From an uncultured Collinsella sp. (GTDB taxonomy: Bacteria > Actinomycetota > Coriobacteriia > Coriobacteriales > Coriobacteriaceae): a stretch of 64,000 bases of DNA. The notes under the pieces are model-generated. The model searched no databases and was not told the origin of the DNA. It saw nothing but the letters and a program-made list of their open reading frames with translations. Location of the stretch: assembly GCA_900542905.1 (NCBI GenBank), contig UQPF01000001.1, positions 124,001-188,000 of the forward strand. Direction: 5' to 3'. A program made the position numbers and the translations under genes. Of the stretch, positions 28,486-36,826 are shown piece after piece; position 1 is the first letter of the stretch, and each line of letters starts with the position of its first letter.

Positions 28486-29781
28486 CTACTGGTTGTCAGC
28501 GGCCGAGAGATCGATGTCGAGCGAGGAGACGGCCCAACCGATATGGTTGTCGGAGCGCACGAACTTGACGGTGTACTCTTGCTCGCCGCCCTTGGACAGC
28601 GACGCCTTGACCTTGGCGGTGGTCTCGGTCATAGACTGGTCCATGCCCTCGATGGAGACGGTGGCGCCCTGCGGGATCGAGGAAACGATCATCGCCTTGG
28701 CGTCCTCGGACAGGCTGGAGGCCAGACAGGACTCAGCCTTGGCGGTATCGCCGTCACCGGCAGCCTGGAACAGGTCGGTGACAACAGACTCCTGCGAGGG
28801 AAAGCCCAGGCCGCGCGTGTAGGCGAAGCCAAGACCGCCTGCGGCAATGACGATCAGCAGAAGCAACACCAAGAAAACCTTGAGGCCCGTGTGGCGATGG
28901 CGACGACGGACCTTGGCCTCCTTGCGGTCCTGCTGAACCATCTCGGACTCGGACAGGGTGAAGAAGCCGGTGTCCGAGGGGTCGGGCATAAATTGACCGG
29001 TAGCACCCGTGGGGTCGAGCGGGTCGACGGCGGGAGCATCCATCGCGGGAGCCGGCGCCGTGGCCATGGCCGTCTGGGCCGAAAGCGCGGCGAGGGAATC
29101 GTGCACGCGGGCAAGCTCGTCGGCCTGCTCGGGCGTGAGCTGGTAGATGCCATCGGCGGTGGCGGCGTTAAAGGCATCGAGCGCGTCAGAGGGGCGACCG
29201 GCGGCAGAGAGCGCCTCGCCCATACCGGCGTTAAGCGCACGTGTGTCGTCGCGCGGACCGGCAAAGTCAATGGCCGTGCGGTAGGTCTCTACGGCGTCTG
29301 CCGGACGGCCGAGCTTAATGAAGCAGCGGCCAAGATCGCCGAGGGCGGCGGCGGGAGCCGGGTTGGCGCCATCGATGGCAGCCTGACGGAAGGCGGTGCC
29401 GGCATTGGCATAATCGCCCGACTGGAACAGGGCGTTGCCCAGACCCAGATAGGCCTTAAACGGCGTGGCATAGGATGCATCCTGCGTTGCAGCGGAGAAA
29501 GCCTGGGCTGCGGTCACATAGTCACCCACGGCAGCAAGCGCCTTGCCGCGGTTGGTAAGCAGCGCGCCGCGCTTGCCATAGGTACCGTCGTTAAGGGCGG
29601 CGGCGTAGGCCTCGGCGGCCTCGGCATACATGCCCAAGTGCATCAAGGCGTTGCCGCGCAGATGGTCGGCCTCGCCCATAATCTCACCGGGGGTCTTTGC
29701 CGCACCGAGCATCTGGGCGGCAGCGGAATAATCACCCGCGCGATAAGCGGCGCGGCCCTGTTGGATCAGCTGGCTATTCAA
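28486..29781 (-). CDS. TPR protein with one membrane span
   Basis: 431 aa. The N-terminal 225 residues are tetratricopeptide repeats (for example ADHLRGNALMHLGMYAEAAEAY and LGDLGRCFIKLGRPADAVETY), followed by an Ala/Pro linker, a basic stretch (KVRRRHRHTG), a membrane span (about 305-325) and an outside domain of about 105 residues of the DUF4878-like type (VVTDLFQAAGDGDTAKAESCL). The TPR part should be cytosolic. Function unknown; it may connect an internal complex with the envelope. It lies between the cyclophilin gene and mreB. Confidence 0.7.
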   Translation of the reverse strand: MNSQLIQQGRAAYRAGDYSAAAQMLGAAKTPGEIMGEADHLRGNALMHLGMYAEAAEAYAAALNDGTYGKRGALLTNRGKALAAVGDYVTAAQAFSAATQDASYATPFKAYLGLGNALFQSGDYANAGTAFRQAAIDGANPAPAAALGDLGRCFIKLGRPADAVETYRTAIDFAGPRDDTRALNAGMGEALSAAGRPSDALDAFNAATADGIYQLTPEQADELARVHDSLAALSAQTAMATAPAPAMDAPAVDPLDPTGATGQFMPDPSDTGFFTLSESEMVQQDRKEAKVRRRHRHTGLKVFLVLLLLIVIAAGGLGFAYTRGLGFPSQESVVTDLFQAAGDGDTAKAESCLASSLSEDAKAMIVSSIPQGATVSIEGMDQSMTETTAKVKASLSKGGEQEYTVKFVRSDNHIGWAVSSLDIDLSAADNQ

Positions 29782-29792
29782 GGAAGTCCCCT

Positions 29793-30335
29793 TTACTCGT
29801 GAACGATCTCGACATGGACGATCTCGTCACCGGCACGCAGCTGCGAGATGACGTCGAGGCCCTCGACCGTGGTGCCAAAGACGGTATAGCCGGAGTCGAG
29901 GTTGTGCTGGGCACCCAGGCAGAAGTAGAACTGCGAACCTGCGGAATCGGGATCCATGGAACGTGCCATGGCAAGCGCGCCGTCGACGTGGCTGTTACGC
30001 GGGTTGGTAGCGAACTCGCCCTTGATGCAGTAGCCGGGGCCACCGGTACCGGGCATGCCGTCGGGGCCCTCAAGGCCGGCGGCGACATCGGCGCCGGACA
30101 TATCGCGGGTATTGGGGTCGCCGCCCTGGATCACAAAACCGGGCACATAGCGATGGAACTTAAGGCCGTCGTAAAAACCCATCGTGGAAAGCTCGCAGAA
30201 GTTCGCCACGTGGATGGGGGCGCCCTCGCCGTCAAACTTGACCTTGATGGTGCCCTTCGACGTCTCGATCACCGCGCACTCATCGCCGGCAAGCTGATAC
30301 TCGGGCGTGTAGAGCTCTTTCTTAAAACCAAACAT
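29793..30335 (-). CDS. Cyclophilin-type peptidyl-prolyl isomerase
   Basis: 180-aa single-domain cyclophilin with no signal peptide, thus cytosolic. Core motifs: FHRYVPGFVIQGGDPN near residue 60, GSQFYFCLGAQHNLDSGYTVFG near 130. It catalyses cis-trans isomerisation of proline bonds. The real start is the ATG at 30335, preceded by GAGGAAGG; the open frame extends 23 codons further upstream through the promoter region. Confidence 0.92.
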   Translation of the reverse strand: MFGFKKELYTPEYQLAGDECAVIETSKGTIKVKFDGEGAPIHVANFCELSTMGFYDGLKFHRYVPGFVIQGGDPNTRDMSGADVAAGLEGPDGMPGTGGPGYCIKGEFATNPRNSHVDGALAMARSMDPDSAGSQFYFCLGAQHNLDSGYTVFGTTVEGLDVISQLRAGDEIVHVEIVHE

Positions 30336-30374
30336 GTGGTTCCTTCCTCGTGCGTTTAAAGCATATTTGGTCAA

Positions 30375-30404
30375 ATTGTAGCAATAAGCACGGGCTTCCA
30401 TCAA
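30375..30404 (-). promoter_or_regulatory. Promoter of the cyclophilin gene
   Basis: Minus strand TTGATG (30399-30404), 18 bases, TACAAT (30375-30380), placed 40 bases before the preferred ATG. Confidence 0.62.
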
Positions 30405-30440
30405 TTGCGCACGCAGGTTATGCCGCCGGAGGGCAACAAA

Positions 30441-31595
30441 TTACGAACGTTGCTGCGGTCTCCATGCGCTCACGTTGGCGTCGTACTGGTTAAGCGCGCT
30501 GTTGCCGCCTTGTGCGATGGGCGCCAGGATCTCGCTCTGACGGGCGCTCAGCGACTCGCCGTCGGGAATGGACAGCGAGATATCCCAGCTCTGGCAGATC
30601 ACGTCGACACGCTCGTACATCCACTGGGCAAGCTGCTTTAGATGATCGATGTCCTCCGCATAGACGGTGTCGTCCTGAACCTTGAGGTTATTGAGCTCAT
30701 CCTGGGTCTTTTTAATCTGATCGCGCAGGGCATAAGCGCTCTGCGACAGCTCCTGGCGGGTGGAGAGCGGCGTACGCAGATAGCCGTTATTAAACGAATC
30801 GATGACCTCGCCGATCTGATCATCGTCGCTGTACGACACGATGGTCTGGTACAGGCCGTCGAGCCTGGCGTAGAGCTGGTCGTCGGTTAAGACGGTCTCC
30901 TCCTGAACGACCTCGGACGCATCCTCTTGCTTGGACTCTTTCTCGGTGGCCTCGCCCTTTTGGCGCGACGGGAAGGTGGTCTTGGCGGCCTGGCCAAACT
31001 GGTCGTAGAAGCCGGGCATGACGCCCATAGGATCGGCAGTCACAAACCAATACGCACCACCGCACACGGCGGCGAGCACCGCGATGACGATAAGCGGTTT
31101 GGGGATATGGCGCTTGTGCTTGTGATAGGCATCCTCGTCGGGATGGACCTTGCGCTTGGCCTTTTGCTTTTTGGGCTGGACATCATCGCGCAGGGACACC
31201 GGTGTGGGGATATCGACCTTGGGGATGCCAAAATCCTTGTCGAAGGCCGGCAGCACGCAGGTCTCGTTGGGATCGGCGGCATCCGAGAGCACCGCGGCGG
31301 CAGAGGCCGGCGCATGGGGCACCTCAGTATCGATCTGCTCCTGCGTCAAGCGCGGGAAGCCGGCCGTGCGGCCTGCCGCCAAATCGGATGCGGCCGCGTC
31401 TTTGGAAAGGATGCCCGGGGCGGGGCGCCCGCACTTGGGACAGGTGCGATCATGCGGGGACAGGCGTGCGCCACAACCATCGCAGAATACGAACTCGGTA
31501 TGCTCGGGACCGTCGCCCGGACCAACGTATGCGTTGCAATAGGGGCAGAACGAGGCGCCGTCCTCTATGGTCTTAAGGCAATGCGGGCAGATCAC
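30441..31595 (-). CDS. Zinc-ribbon protein with one membrane span
   Basis: 384 aa. Two N-terminal zinc ribbons (CPHC...CPYC and CDGC...CPKC, within the first 60 residues) are followed by a Pro/Ala linker, a very basic segment (KKQKAKRKVHPDEDAYHKHKRH), one membrane span (about 165-185) and an outside, largely helical C-terminal region of about 190 residues. The GTG at 31595 is preferred because AGAGG lies five bases before it; the frame opens at a TTG seven codons earlier. Function unknown. The layout (cytosolic module, span, external helical domain) parallels the TPR protein two genes away. Confidence 0.65.
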   Translation of the reverse strand: MICPHCLKTIEDGASFCPYCNAYVGPGDGPEHTEFVFCDGCGARLSPHDRTCPKCGRPAPGILSKDAAASDLAAGRTAGFPRLTQEQIDTEVPHAPASAAAVLSDAADPNETCVLPAFDKDFGIPKVDIPTPVSLRDDVQPKKQKAKRKVHPDEDAYHKHKRHIPKPLIVIAVLAAVCGGAYWFVTADPMGVMPGFYDQFGQAAKTTFPSRQKGEATEKESKQEDASEVVQEETVLTDDQLYARLDGLYQTIVSYSDDDQIGEVIDSFNNGYLRTPLSTRQELSQSAYALRDQIKKTQDELNNLKVQDDTVYAEDIDHLKQLAQWMYERVDVICQSWDISLSIPDGESLSARQSEILAPIAQGGNSALNQYDANVSAWRPQQRS

Positions 31596-31704
31596 GGCTT
31601 CCTCTTTTCGGAGCAATTCATACAGTCGAGGTTAGAGCATAACATCGCCACGCCCCCACAGGAGCAAGGCACCAATTCAACATCGCCAGGGTAGTCTTTG
31701 TGGA

Positions 31705-31743
31705 GGGATGATTTTTCTGGGACGGGGATTAGAAAATCATCCC
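31705..31743. repeat. REP-like palindrome
   Basis: Perfect 11-base arms GGGATGATTTT/AAAATCATCCC around a 17-base centre that contains GGGACGGGG. It lies between the P-type ATPase and the zinc-ribbon gene. The centre resembles that of the palindrome at 42799-42837, so both may be copies of a dispersed palindromic element; it may also act as a terminator for the ATPase gene. Confidence 0.55.
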
Positions 31744-31757
31744 CCGGGCGGCTGAAG

Positions 31758-34508
31758 CTAGGCTTTATTTGCGGGCTTTTTCTTCTTGCTGGGCATCGAG
31801 ACCTTGATGCCTTGGGCCGATTTGGTCACACGCGAGCGAGTGACGCCCGTGCCCTTCTTTTTCTTGGGCTGGGCCTTTTCCACACCCTCGAGCGCGCGAA
31901 CCTCGGCCTCGCGAGCGGTGCGCTCCTCACGGCGCTGCGCCATATCGGCGGCGACGCGCTTGGCAAAACGCTGGGCAGTTGAACCCGTCGAGCTCACCTT
32001 GCCGCCACCGCGACCCAGACGGACGCGAACGCCACGGCCAAAGCCGGTGGCAGCATGGCGACGACGCGGCTCGAGCGAATCCATCATCGTGGCGAGCTTA
32101 AAGAACACCGTGCAGGTAAAGACGACGATCGCCAGTAAGATAACGGCCTCGCCCATCGACAGGTTGGCGATGGACAGCAGCTCCGGGAATCCGATAACAC
32201 CCGCCAGGATGCCGACGACAACAAATACAAAGAGCACCACGCGCAAGGGTGTGAGCGGCTGCGAGATGCGCCAGATCAGGCTCACGCTCGCCGCGCACGA
32301 CGTAAGCAGGCACATGGTCGAAAGCGTGAGCTGATTAAAGCCGAACACGCGCGCCACAAAGATATCGAGCGCCGCAGCCATAATGACCGCCAGCGACGCC
32401 GGCAGCGCACGTTTGAGCACGTTGGTCAAGAATGACCCCTTCACGCGGGCGTTGTTGGGCTCCAAACCCAGCACAAAGCCCGGCGCGCCGATGCAGAAGA
32501 AGTTGATGAGTGTCATCTGAATCGGCTCAAAGGGATACGGCGGAAACGCGATGCACAGAGCCGCCAAGCCCATCGAGAACAGCGTCTTGGTCAGAAACAG
32601 CGCCGCAGAGCGCTGCAAGTTGTTGATGGAGCGACGGCCCTCGGCCACCACGGCGGGCATCGAGGCAAAGTCGTTGTCGACGAGTACGATCTCGGCCACG
32701 TTACGCGCGGCGTCGGAGCCAGCCGCCATGGCGACGGAGCAGTCGGCCTCCTTGAGCGCCAGCACGTCGTTGACGCCGTCGCCCGTCATGGCCACGGTGT
32801 GCTCGCGGCGCTTGAGCGCCTGCACGAGCTCGCGCTTCTGCTGCGGGGTCACACGACCAAAGACATGGTAGCGGTCCACAGCGGCATCGAGCTTGGCCGG
32901 CGTATCGAGCGTCGTGGCGTCCACATAAGCGTCCGCCCCCGGCACGCCCACCACGCGCGCAATCGACGACACCGTACGCGGGTCGTCGCCACTGATCACG
33001 TTGAGGGTCACGCCCTGCTCGTTAAAGTAGCCGATGGTCTCGGCCGCCGAGGTACGAATCTCGTCGCGGATGGTCACAAAGCCCACGGGCTCGGCCTCGC
33101 CCACCATATCGCCATCGGGCGTAAAGCCGTCCACGCGCGCCACCACGAGCACGCGGCAGGTATCGGCAAGCTCGGCGACACGATTCTCGACCTGCGAAAA
33201 CACACGCTCCGAAAGAACAAACTGCGCGGCGCCCATCACATAGGAGCCCTGCGCAAACGAAGCACCACTCCATTTTTTAGACGACGAGAACGGAATGACC
33301 GACAGCGGCTCAGACACCTCGACCGGGCGATCAGCGTAATAGTTGAGCAACGCCTGGCAGGTCTCGTTGGCATCGGCCGAAGTCGCACGCGCCACGTTAG
33401 CCAGCGCAAAATCGAGCACTGTGGTATCGACGGGAACAGCCGCCTCCTCCGAGTCCACGCCAAAGCCAACACCCTCAACAGGCAGCGGGTAGGTGCCCTC
33501 GACCTCCATGCGGCCCGACGTGATGGTGCCCGTCTTGTCCAGGCACAGCACGTCGACGCGAGCGAGCGTCTCGATGCAGTAGAGCTGCTGCGCCAGCACC
33601 TTGCGGCGGGCCAGGCGCACCGTGGCGATGGCGAGCACCGACGAGGTCAGCAGCACCAGGCCTTGCGGGATCATGCCCAGCAGGGCGCCCACCGTGGACA
33701 GCAGCGCCGACGAAGGCACATGACCAGCCAACAGCTCGGAGAAGCACCACGAAAGCGCGCTTTCGCCCGGGGTTCCCGCGGCATCCCACAGCTCACTCAC
33801 ACTCGAGGCAAACAACGCCAAACCGAGCGGGATCATGATAATGCTCGCAAAGCGCACGATGGCGTTCAGCGCGTTCATGATCTCGGAATTGACCTTTTTG
33901 ACGTACTTGGCCTCGTTATTAATTCTGGCCACGTAGTTGTCGGCGCCGACATGGATCACACGGGCGCGCAGCAGGCCCGAGTCGATAAAGCTGCCGCTCA
34001 TGAGCTCGGAACCGGGCTGTTTCTTAATAAGGTCGCTCTCGCCCGTCAGCAGGCTCTCGTTCACGAGCGCCTCGCCCGACACGACCACGGCGTCGGCAGG
34101 AATCTGATCACCGCGCCCCAGGCGGATGATGTCGTCGAGCACGATCTGGTCCAGGTCGAGCTCCACCTCGGCGCCGTCGCGCACCGCGATGGCCTTCTTG
34201 GAGGTCAGCAGCGTGAGCTTATCGACCATCTTCTTGGAACGCATGGACTGAATGACGCCAATAGCGGTATTGAGGAACACCACGAACAGAAACGTCAGGT
34301 TCTTAAACGAACCGGTCAAAATGACCAGGAACGCCAAGATCACGTTGATCAAATTGAACAGCGTGCAGAGATTCTCGATGATGAGCTCTTTGACCGACTT
34401 GGTCTTGAGCTCCATGTTGCGGTTGATCTTACCGGCGGCGATGCGCTCCTCGACCTCGGCGGTCGAGAGTCCGCGCTCGATATCCGTTGCTGCCATACCA
34501 CGTCCCAT
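31758..34508 (-). CDS. Cation-transporting P-type ATPase
   Basis: P-type ATPase of the HAD/type II-like group, 916 aa. Actuator motif TGES (about 155-158), phosphorylated Asp in CLDKTGTIT (about D324), hinge TMTGDGVNDVLALKEAD, and about ten membrane spans. The M4 motif reads IPQGL rather than the IPEGL of Ca2+ pumps, so the ion is uncertain (calcium or magnesium are guesses). The last 100 residues form an unusual Lys/Arg-rich soluble tail. Start at ATG 34508; a second ATG four codons on (34496) is possible. Upstream codons overlap a tRNA and are not coding. Confidence 0.85.
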   Translation of the reverse strand: MGRGMAATDIERGLSTAEVEERIAAGKINRNMELKTKSVKELIIENLCTLFNLINVILAFLVILTGSFKNLTFLFVVFLNTAIGVIQSMRSKKMVDKLTLLTSKKAIAVRDGAEVELDLDQIVLDDIIRLGRGDQIPADAVVVSGEALVNESLLTGESDLIKKQPGSELMSGSFIDSGLLRARVIHVGADNYVARINNEAKYVKKVNSEIMNALNAIVRFASIIMIPLGLALFASSVSELWDAAGTPGESALSWCFSELLAGHVPSSALLSTVGALLGMIPQGLVLLTSSVLAIATVRLARRKVLAQQLYCIETLARVDVLCLDKTGTITSGRMEVEGTYPLPVEGVGFGVDSEEAAVPVDTTVLDFALANVARATSADANETCQALLNYYADRPVEVSEPLSVIPFSSSKKWSGASFAQGSYVMGAAQFVLSERVFSQVENRVAELADTCRVLVVARVDGFTPDGDMVGEAEPVGFVTIRDEIRTSAAETIGYFNEQGVTLNVISGDDPRTVSSIARVVGVPGADAYVDATTLDTPAKLDAAVDRYHVFGRVTPQQKRELVQALKRREHTVAMTGDGVNDVLALKEADCSVAMAAGSDAARNVAEIVLVDNDFASMPAVVAEGRRSINNLQRSAALFLTKTLFSMGLAALCIAFPPYPFEPIQMTLINFFCIGAPGFVLGLEPNNARVKGSFLTNVLKRALPASLAVIMAAALDIFVARVFGFNQLTLSTMCLLTSCAASVSLIWRISQPLTPLRVVLFVFVVVGILAGVIGFPELLSIANLSMGEAVILLAIVVFTCTVFFKLATMMDSLEPRRRHAATGFGRGVRVRLGRGGGKVSSTGSTAQRFAKRVAADMAQRREERTAREAEVRALEGVEKAQPKKKKGTGVTRSRVTKSAQGIKVSMPSKKKKPANKA

Positions 34509-34524
34509 CACGTCGCGTCGGTAT

Positions 34525-34560
34525 AAGAAAACCGCCCGGACCATGCGAGGTTCGGACGGT
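34525..34560 (-). terminator. Terminator after tRNA-Arg(CCG)
   Basis: Twelve-base stem (GGTTCGGACGGT region with one mismatch and one wobble) and six-base loop; the minus strand continues TTTTCTT. It lies between the tRNA and the ATPase start. Confidence 0.68.
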
Positions 34561-34571
34561 CTTACGTTCGA

Positions 34572-34648
34572 TGGTGCCCCATGTTGGATTCGAACCAACG
34601 GCCTTCTGCTCCGGAGGCAGACGCTCTAATCCCCTGAGCTAATAGGGC
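34572..34648 (-). tRNA. tRNA-Arg (anticodon CCG)
   Basis: 77 bases, reading GCCCTAT as the 5' acceptor arm and ATGGGGC as its partner (one G-T pair), D-stem GCTC/GAGC, anticodon stem TCTGC/GCAGA with loop CTCCGGA (anticodon CCG), T-arm GTTGG-TTCGAAT-CCAAC, discriminator A and an encoded CCA. It decodes CGG. A promoter with TATAAT lies just upstream. Confidence 0.93.
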
Positions 34649-34659
34649 CAACGTTTGGC

Positions 34660-34689
34660 ATTATACCCAAGTGCGCCATGGGCTAACAA
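34660..34689 (-). promoter_or_regulatory. Promoter of tRNA-Arg(CCG)
   Basis: Minus strand TTGTTA (34684-34689), 18 bases, then a perfect TATAAT (34660-34665), ending 11 bases before the tRNA. Confidence 0.65.
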
Positions 34690-34734
34690 AAGAAAAGAAA
34701 AAGCTTTGCAATTCCGTGGGAGACGCAGCCCGGC

Positions 34735-34762
34735 AGCTCACTTTAGAACGCAAAAGTGAGCT
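34735..34762. promoter_or_regulatory. Inverted repeat upstream of the aro genes, possible operator
   Basis: Perfect ten-base arms AGCTCACTTT/AAAGTGAGCT with an eight-base spacer, just upstream of the probable aroF promoter and away from any gene end. It may be a regulator site for the aromatic operon; a hairpin role is also possible. Confidence 0.4.
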
Positions 34763-34787
34763 TAATAGTATAAACTCTCATGCACCA

Positions 34788-34793
34788 TATAAT
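34788..34793 (+). promoter_or_regulatory. Probable -10 box of the aro operon
   Basis: Perfect TATAAT 57 bases before the aroF ATG. The -35 position is weak (ATAGTA at 17 bp). An alternative -10, TATAAA, lies at 34769-34774. Confidence 0.5.
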
Positions 34794-34849
34794 ACGGCTC
34801 GCAATGCGGGCCGTTTTACAAGGCTATCCATCGAGGTGAGAGGCACACC

Positions 34850-35872
34850 ATGATTGCAATTTTAAAGCAGAGCGCGAGCGACGAGGCCGTCAGCCATATC
34901 GTCAGCTGGATTGAGAAGAAGGGTCTCAAGACCGACGTCTCGCGCGGCGAGAACGAGACCATCATCGGCCTGGTGGGCGATACGACAAAGATCGACCCGT
35001 TCCTGCTCGAGTCCATGGACGTCGTCGAGCGTGTGCAACGCGTCTCCGAGCCCTTTAAGCGCGCCAACCGCAAATTTCACCCCGAGGACTCCGTCATCGA
35101 CTGCGGCCACGGCGTCAAGATCGGCGGCGACCAGTTCCAGGTCATCGCCGGCCCCTGCTCCGTCGAGGGCGAAAACCTCATTCGCATCGCACGCCGCGTG
35201 AAGGCCGCCGGCGCCACGATGCTGCGCGGCGGCGCCTACAAGCCCCGCACTTCCCCGTACGCCTACCAGGGCATGGGCCCCGCCGGTCTGGACCTGCTGT
35301 GCGAGGCCTCGGCCGAGCTCGACATGCCGATCGTCACCGAGATCATGGACCCGCGCGACGTGCAGGTCTTCCTGGACAAGAAGATCGACGTCATGCAGAT
35401 CGGCGCGCGCAACGCCCAAAACTTCCCCCTGCTCAAGGAGGTCGGCAAGACCCAGACCCCGATTTTGCTCAAGCGCGGCATGTCCGGCACGATCGACGAG
35501 CTGCTCATGGCTGCCGAGTACATCATGAGCGAGGGCAACGACAACGTCATCCTATGCGAGCGCGGTATCCGCACCTTCGAGACCCGCACCCGCAACACCT
35601 TCGACCTCAACGCCGTGCCGGTGCTGCACCACTTGTCGCACCTGCCCGTCGTTGCCGACCCCAGCCACGCCACCGGCTACACCCGCTACGTTGAGCCTAT
35701 GGCACTCGCGGCGACCGCCTGCGGCGCCAACGGTCTGGAGATCGAAGTCCACGATGAGCCGAGCCGCGCATGGTCCGACGGCGCCCAGGCCCTCACCCCC
35801 GACCAGTTCGACGACACCATGCGCCGCATCCGCGCCATCCGCGAGGTCGTCTGCCAAGAGACCATGGAGTAG
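34850..35872 (+). CDS. aroF: DAHP synthase, type I beta
   Basis: First step of the shikimate pathway: PEP plus erythrose-4-phosphate to DAHP. The 340-aa protein has an N-terminal ferredoxin-like regulatory domain (about 1-70), which in this subgroup mediates feedback inhibition by Tyr or Phe, then the TIM barrel with AGPCSVEG, GATMLRGGAYKPRTSPYAYQG, KRGMSGTIDELLMAAEY and DPSHATGY. Start ATG follows GGTGAGAGG. First gene of the eight-gene aromatic cluster; tyrA follows after three bases. Confidence 0.95.
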   Translation: MIAILKQSASDEAVSHIVSWIEKKGLKTDVSRGENETIIGLVGDTTKIDPFLLESMDVVERVQRVSEPFKRANRKFHPEDSVIDCGHGVKIGGDQFQVIAGPCSVEGENLIRIARRVKAAGATMLRGGAYKPRTSPYAYQGMGPAGLDLLCEASAELDMPIVTEIMDPRDVQVFLDKKIDVMQIGARNAQNFPLLKEVGKTQTPILLKRGMSGTIDELLMAAEYIMSEGNDNVILCERGIRTFETRTRNTFDLNAVPVLHHLSHLPVVADPSHATGYTRYVEPMALAATACGANGLEIEVHDEPSRAWSDGAQALTPDQFDDTMRRIRAIREVVCQETME

Positions 35873-35875
35873 GCC

Positions 35876-36790
35876 ATGGGTACGGTGAGAAACGCGCGCG
35901 TTAACCAGGGCGGCCCCAAATGCGCCGGCATTGTGGGCCTGGGCCTCATCGGCGGCAGCTTTGCCCGCGGCTATGCGCAGGCGGGCGTCCGCGTGCTGGC
36001 CTGGGACCCCGACGATGACGTCATGACGGCCGCCAGCATGGGCACCGTCGCCGGCGAGCTCAACGACGAGACGCTCGGCGAGTGCGACATCATCGTGCTG
36101 GCTTGTTACCCCGAGGCCTGCATCGAGTGGCTCGAGGCGCACGCCCAGGCACTCGCCGACGCCACCGACACCGACGCCATCATGGGCCCCGTGGTGATCG
36201 ACACCGTGGGCGTGAAGGGAATCGTGTGCAAACGCGCCTTTGAGCTTGCCCGCGAGCACGGCTTTTACTTTGTAGGCGCACATCCTATGGCGGGCACGCA
36301 ATTCTCGGGCTACGCGCACTCCCGCGCCGACCTGTTCCAGGATGCGCCGCTCGTGCTCGTTCCGCCCGCGGTAGACGATGCGCTTAAGCTTGAGCTCTTG
36401 GGCCAGGTGCGCGAGATGGTGCGCCCCTTGGGATTTGGCAAGTTCAGCGTGACCAGCGCCGCCGAGCACGACCGCGTGATCGCCTTTACGAGCCAACTCG
36501 CTCACGTAGTGTCCAACGCCTACGTTAAAAGCCCTACCGCCCAGGTTCACCACGGTTTTTCTGCCGGTAGCTACCGCGACCTCACCCGCGTGGCACACCT
36601 CAACCCCCAGATGTGGTCCGAGCTCATGATCGACGACGCCGACGCGCTCGCCTTCGAGATCGACCATCTGATCGAGGCACTCGAAGCCTACAGCCGCGCC
36701 CTCAAGAACCGCGACCAGCGGCATCTGGAGAACCTCCTTGCCGAGGGCGACCGCATCAAGCGCGCACTCGACGACGAGAGCGCCCACTAG
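35876..36790 (+). CDS. tyrA: Prephenate dehydrogenase
   Basis: Converts prephenate to 4-hydroxyphenylpyruvate (or arogenate to Tyr; the substrate cannot be told from sequence). Rossmann motif GLGLIGGSFARG near residue 21, catalytic His in VGAHPMAGTQFSG, and SAAEHDRVIAFTSQLAHVV. The 304-aa protein has no C-terminal ACT domain, so allosteric control may be absent. GGAG lies six bases before the ATG. It sits second in the aro operon. Confidence 0.94.
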   Translation: MGTVRNARVNQGGPKCAGIVGLGLIGGSFARGYAQAGVRVLAWDPDDDVMTAASMGTVAGELNDETLGECDIIVLACYPEACIEWLEAHAQALADATDTDAIMGPVVIDTVGVKGIVCKRAFELAREHGFYFVGAHPMAGTQFSGYAHSRADLFQDAPLVLVPPAVDDALKLELLGQVREMVRPLGFGKFSVTSAAEHDRVIAFTSQLAHVVSNAYVKSPTAQVHHGFSAGSYRDLTRVAHLNPQMWSELMIDDADALAFEIDHLIEALEAYSRALKNRDQRHLENLLAEGDRIKRALDDESAH

Positions 36791-36826
36791 ACCACCTATC
36801 ACGCCAGGTCGAAAGGACCATAGCTT

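Noticed and set aside
34509..34571. Magnesium riboswitch before the P-type ATPase
   Set aside because: Only about 60 bases, filled by the tRNA terminator.
34794..34813. Hairpin ACGGCTCGC/GCGGGCCGT plus TTTT before aroF, as a transcription attenuator
   Set aside because: It abuts the best -10 box, so the predicted transcript would begin inside it; a 19-codon frame across it has no run of aromatic codons.
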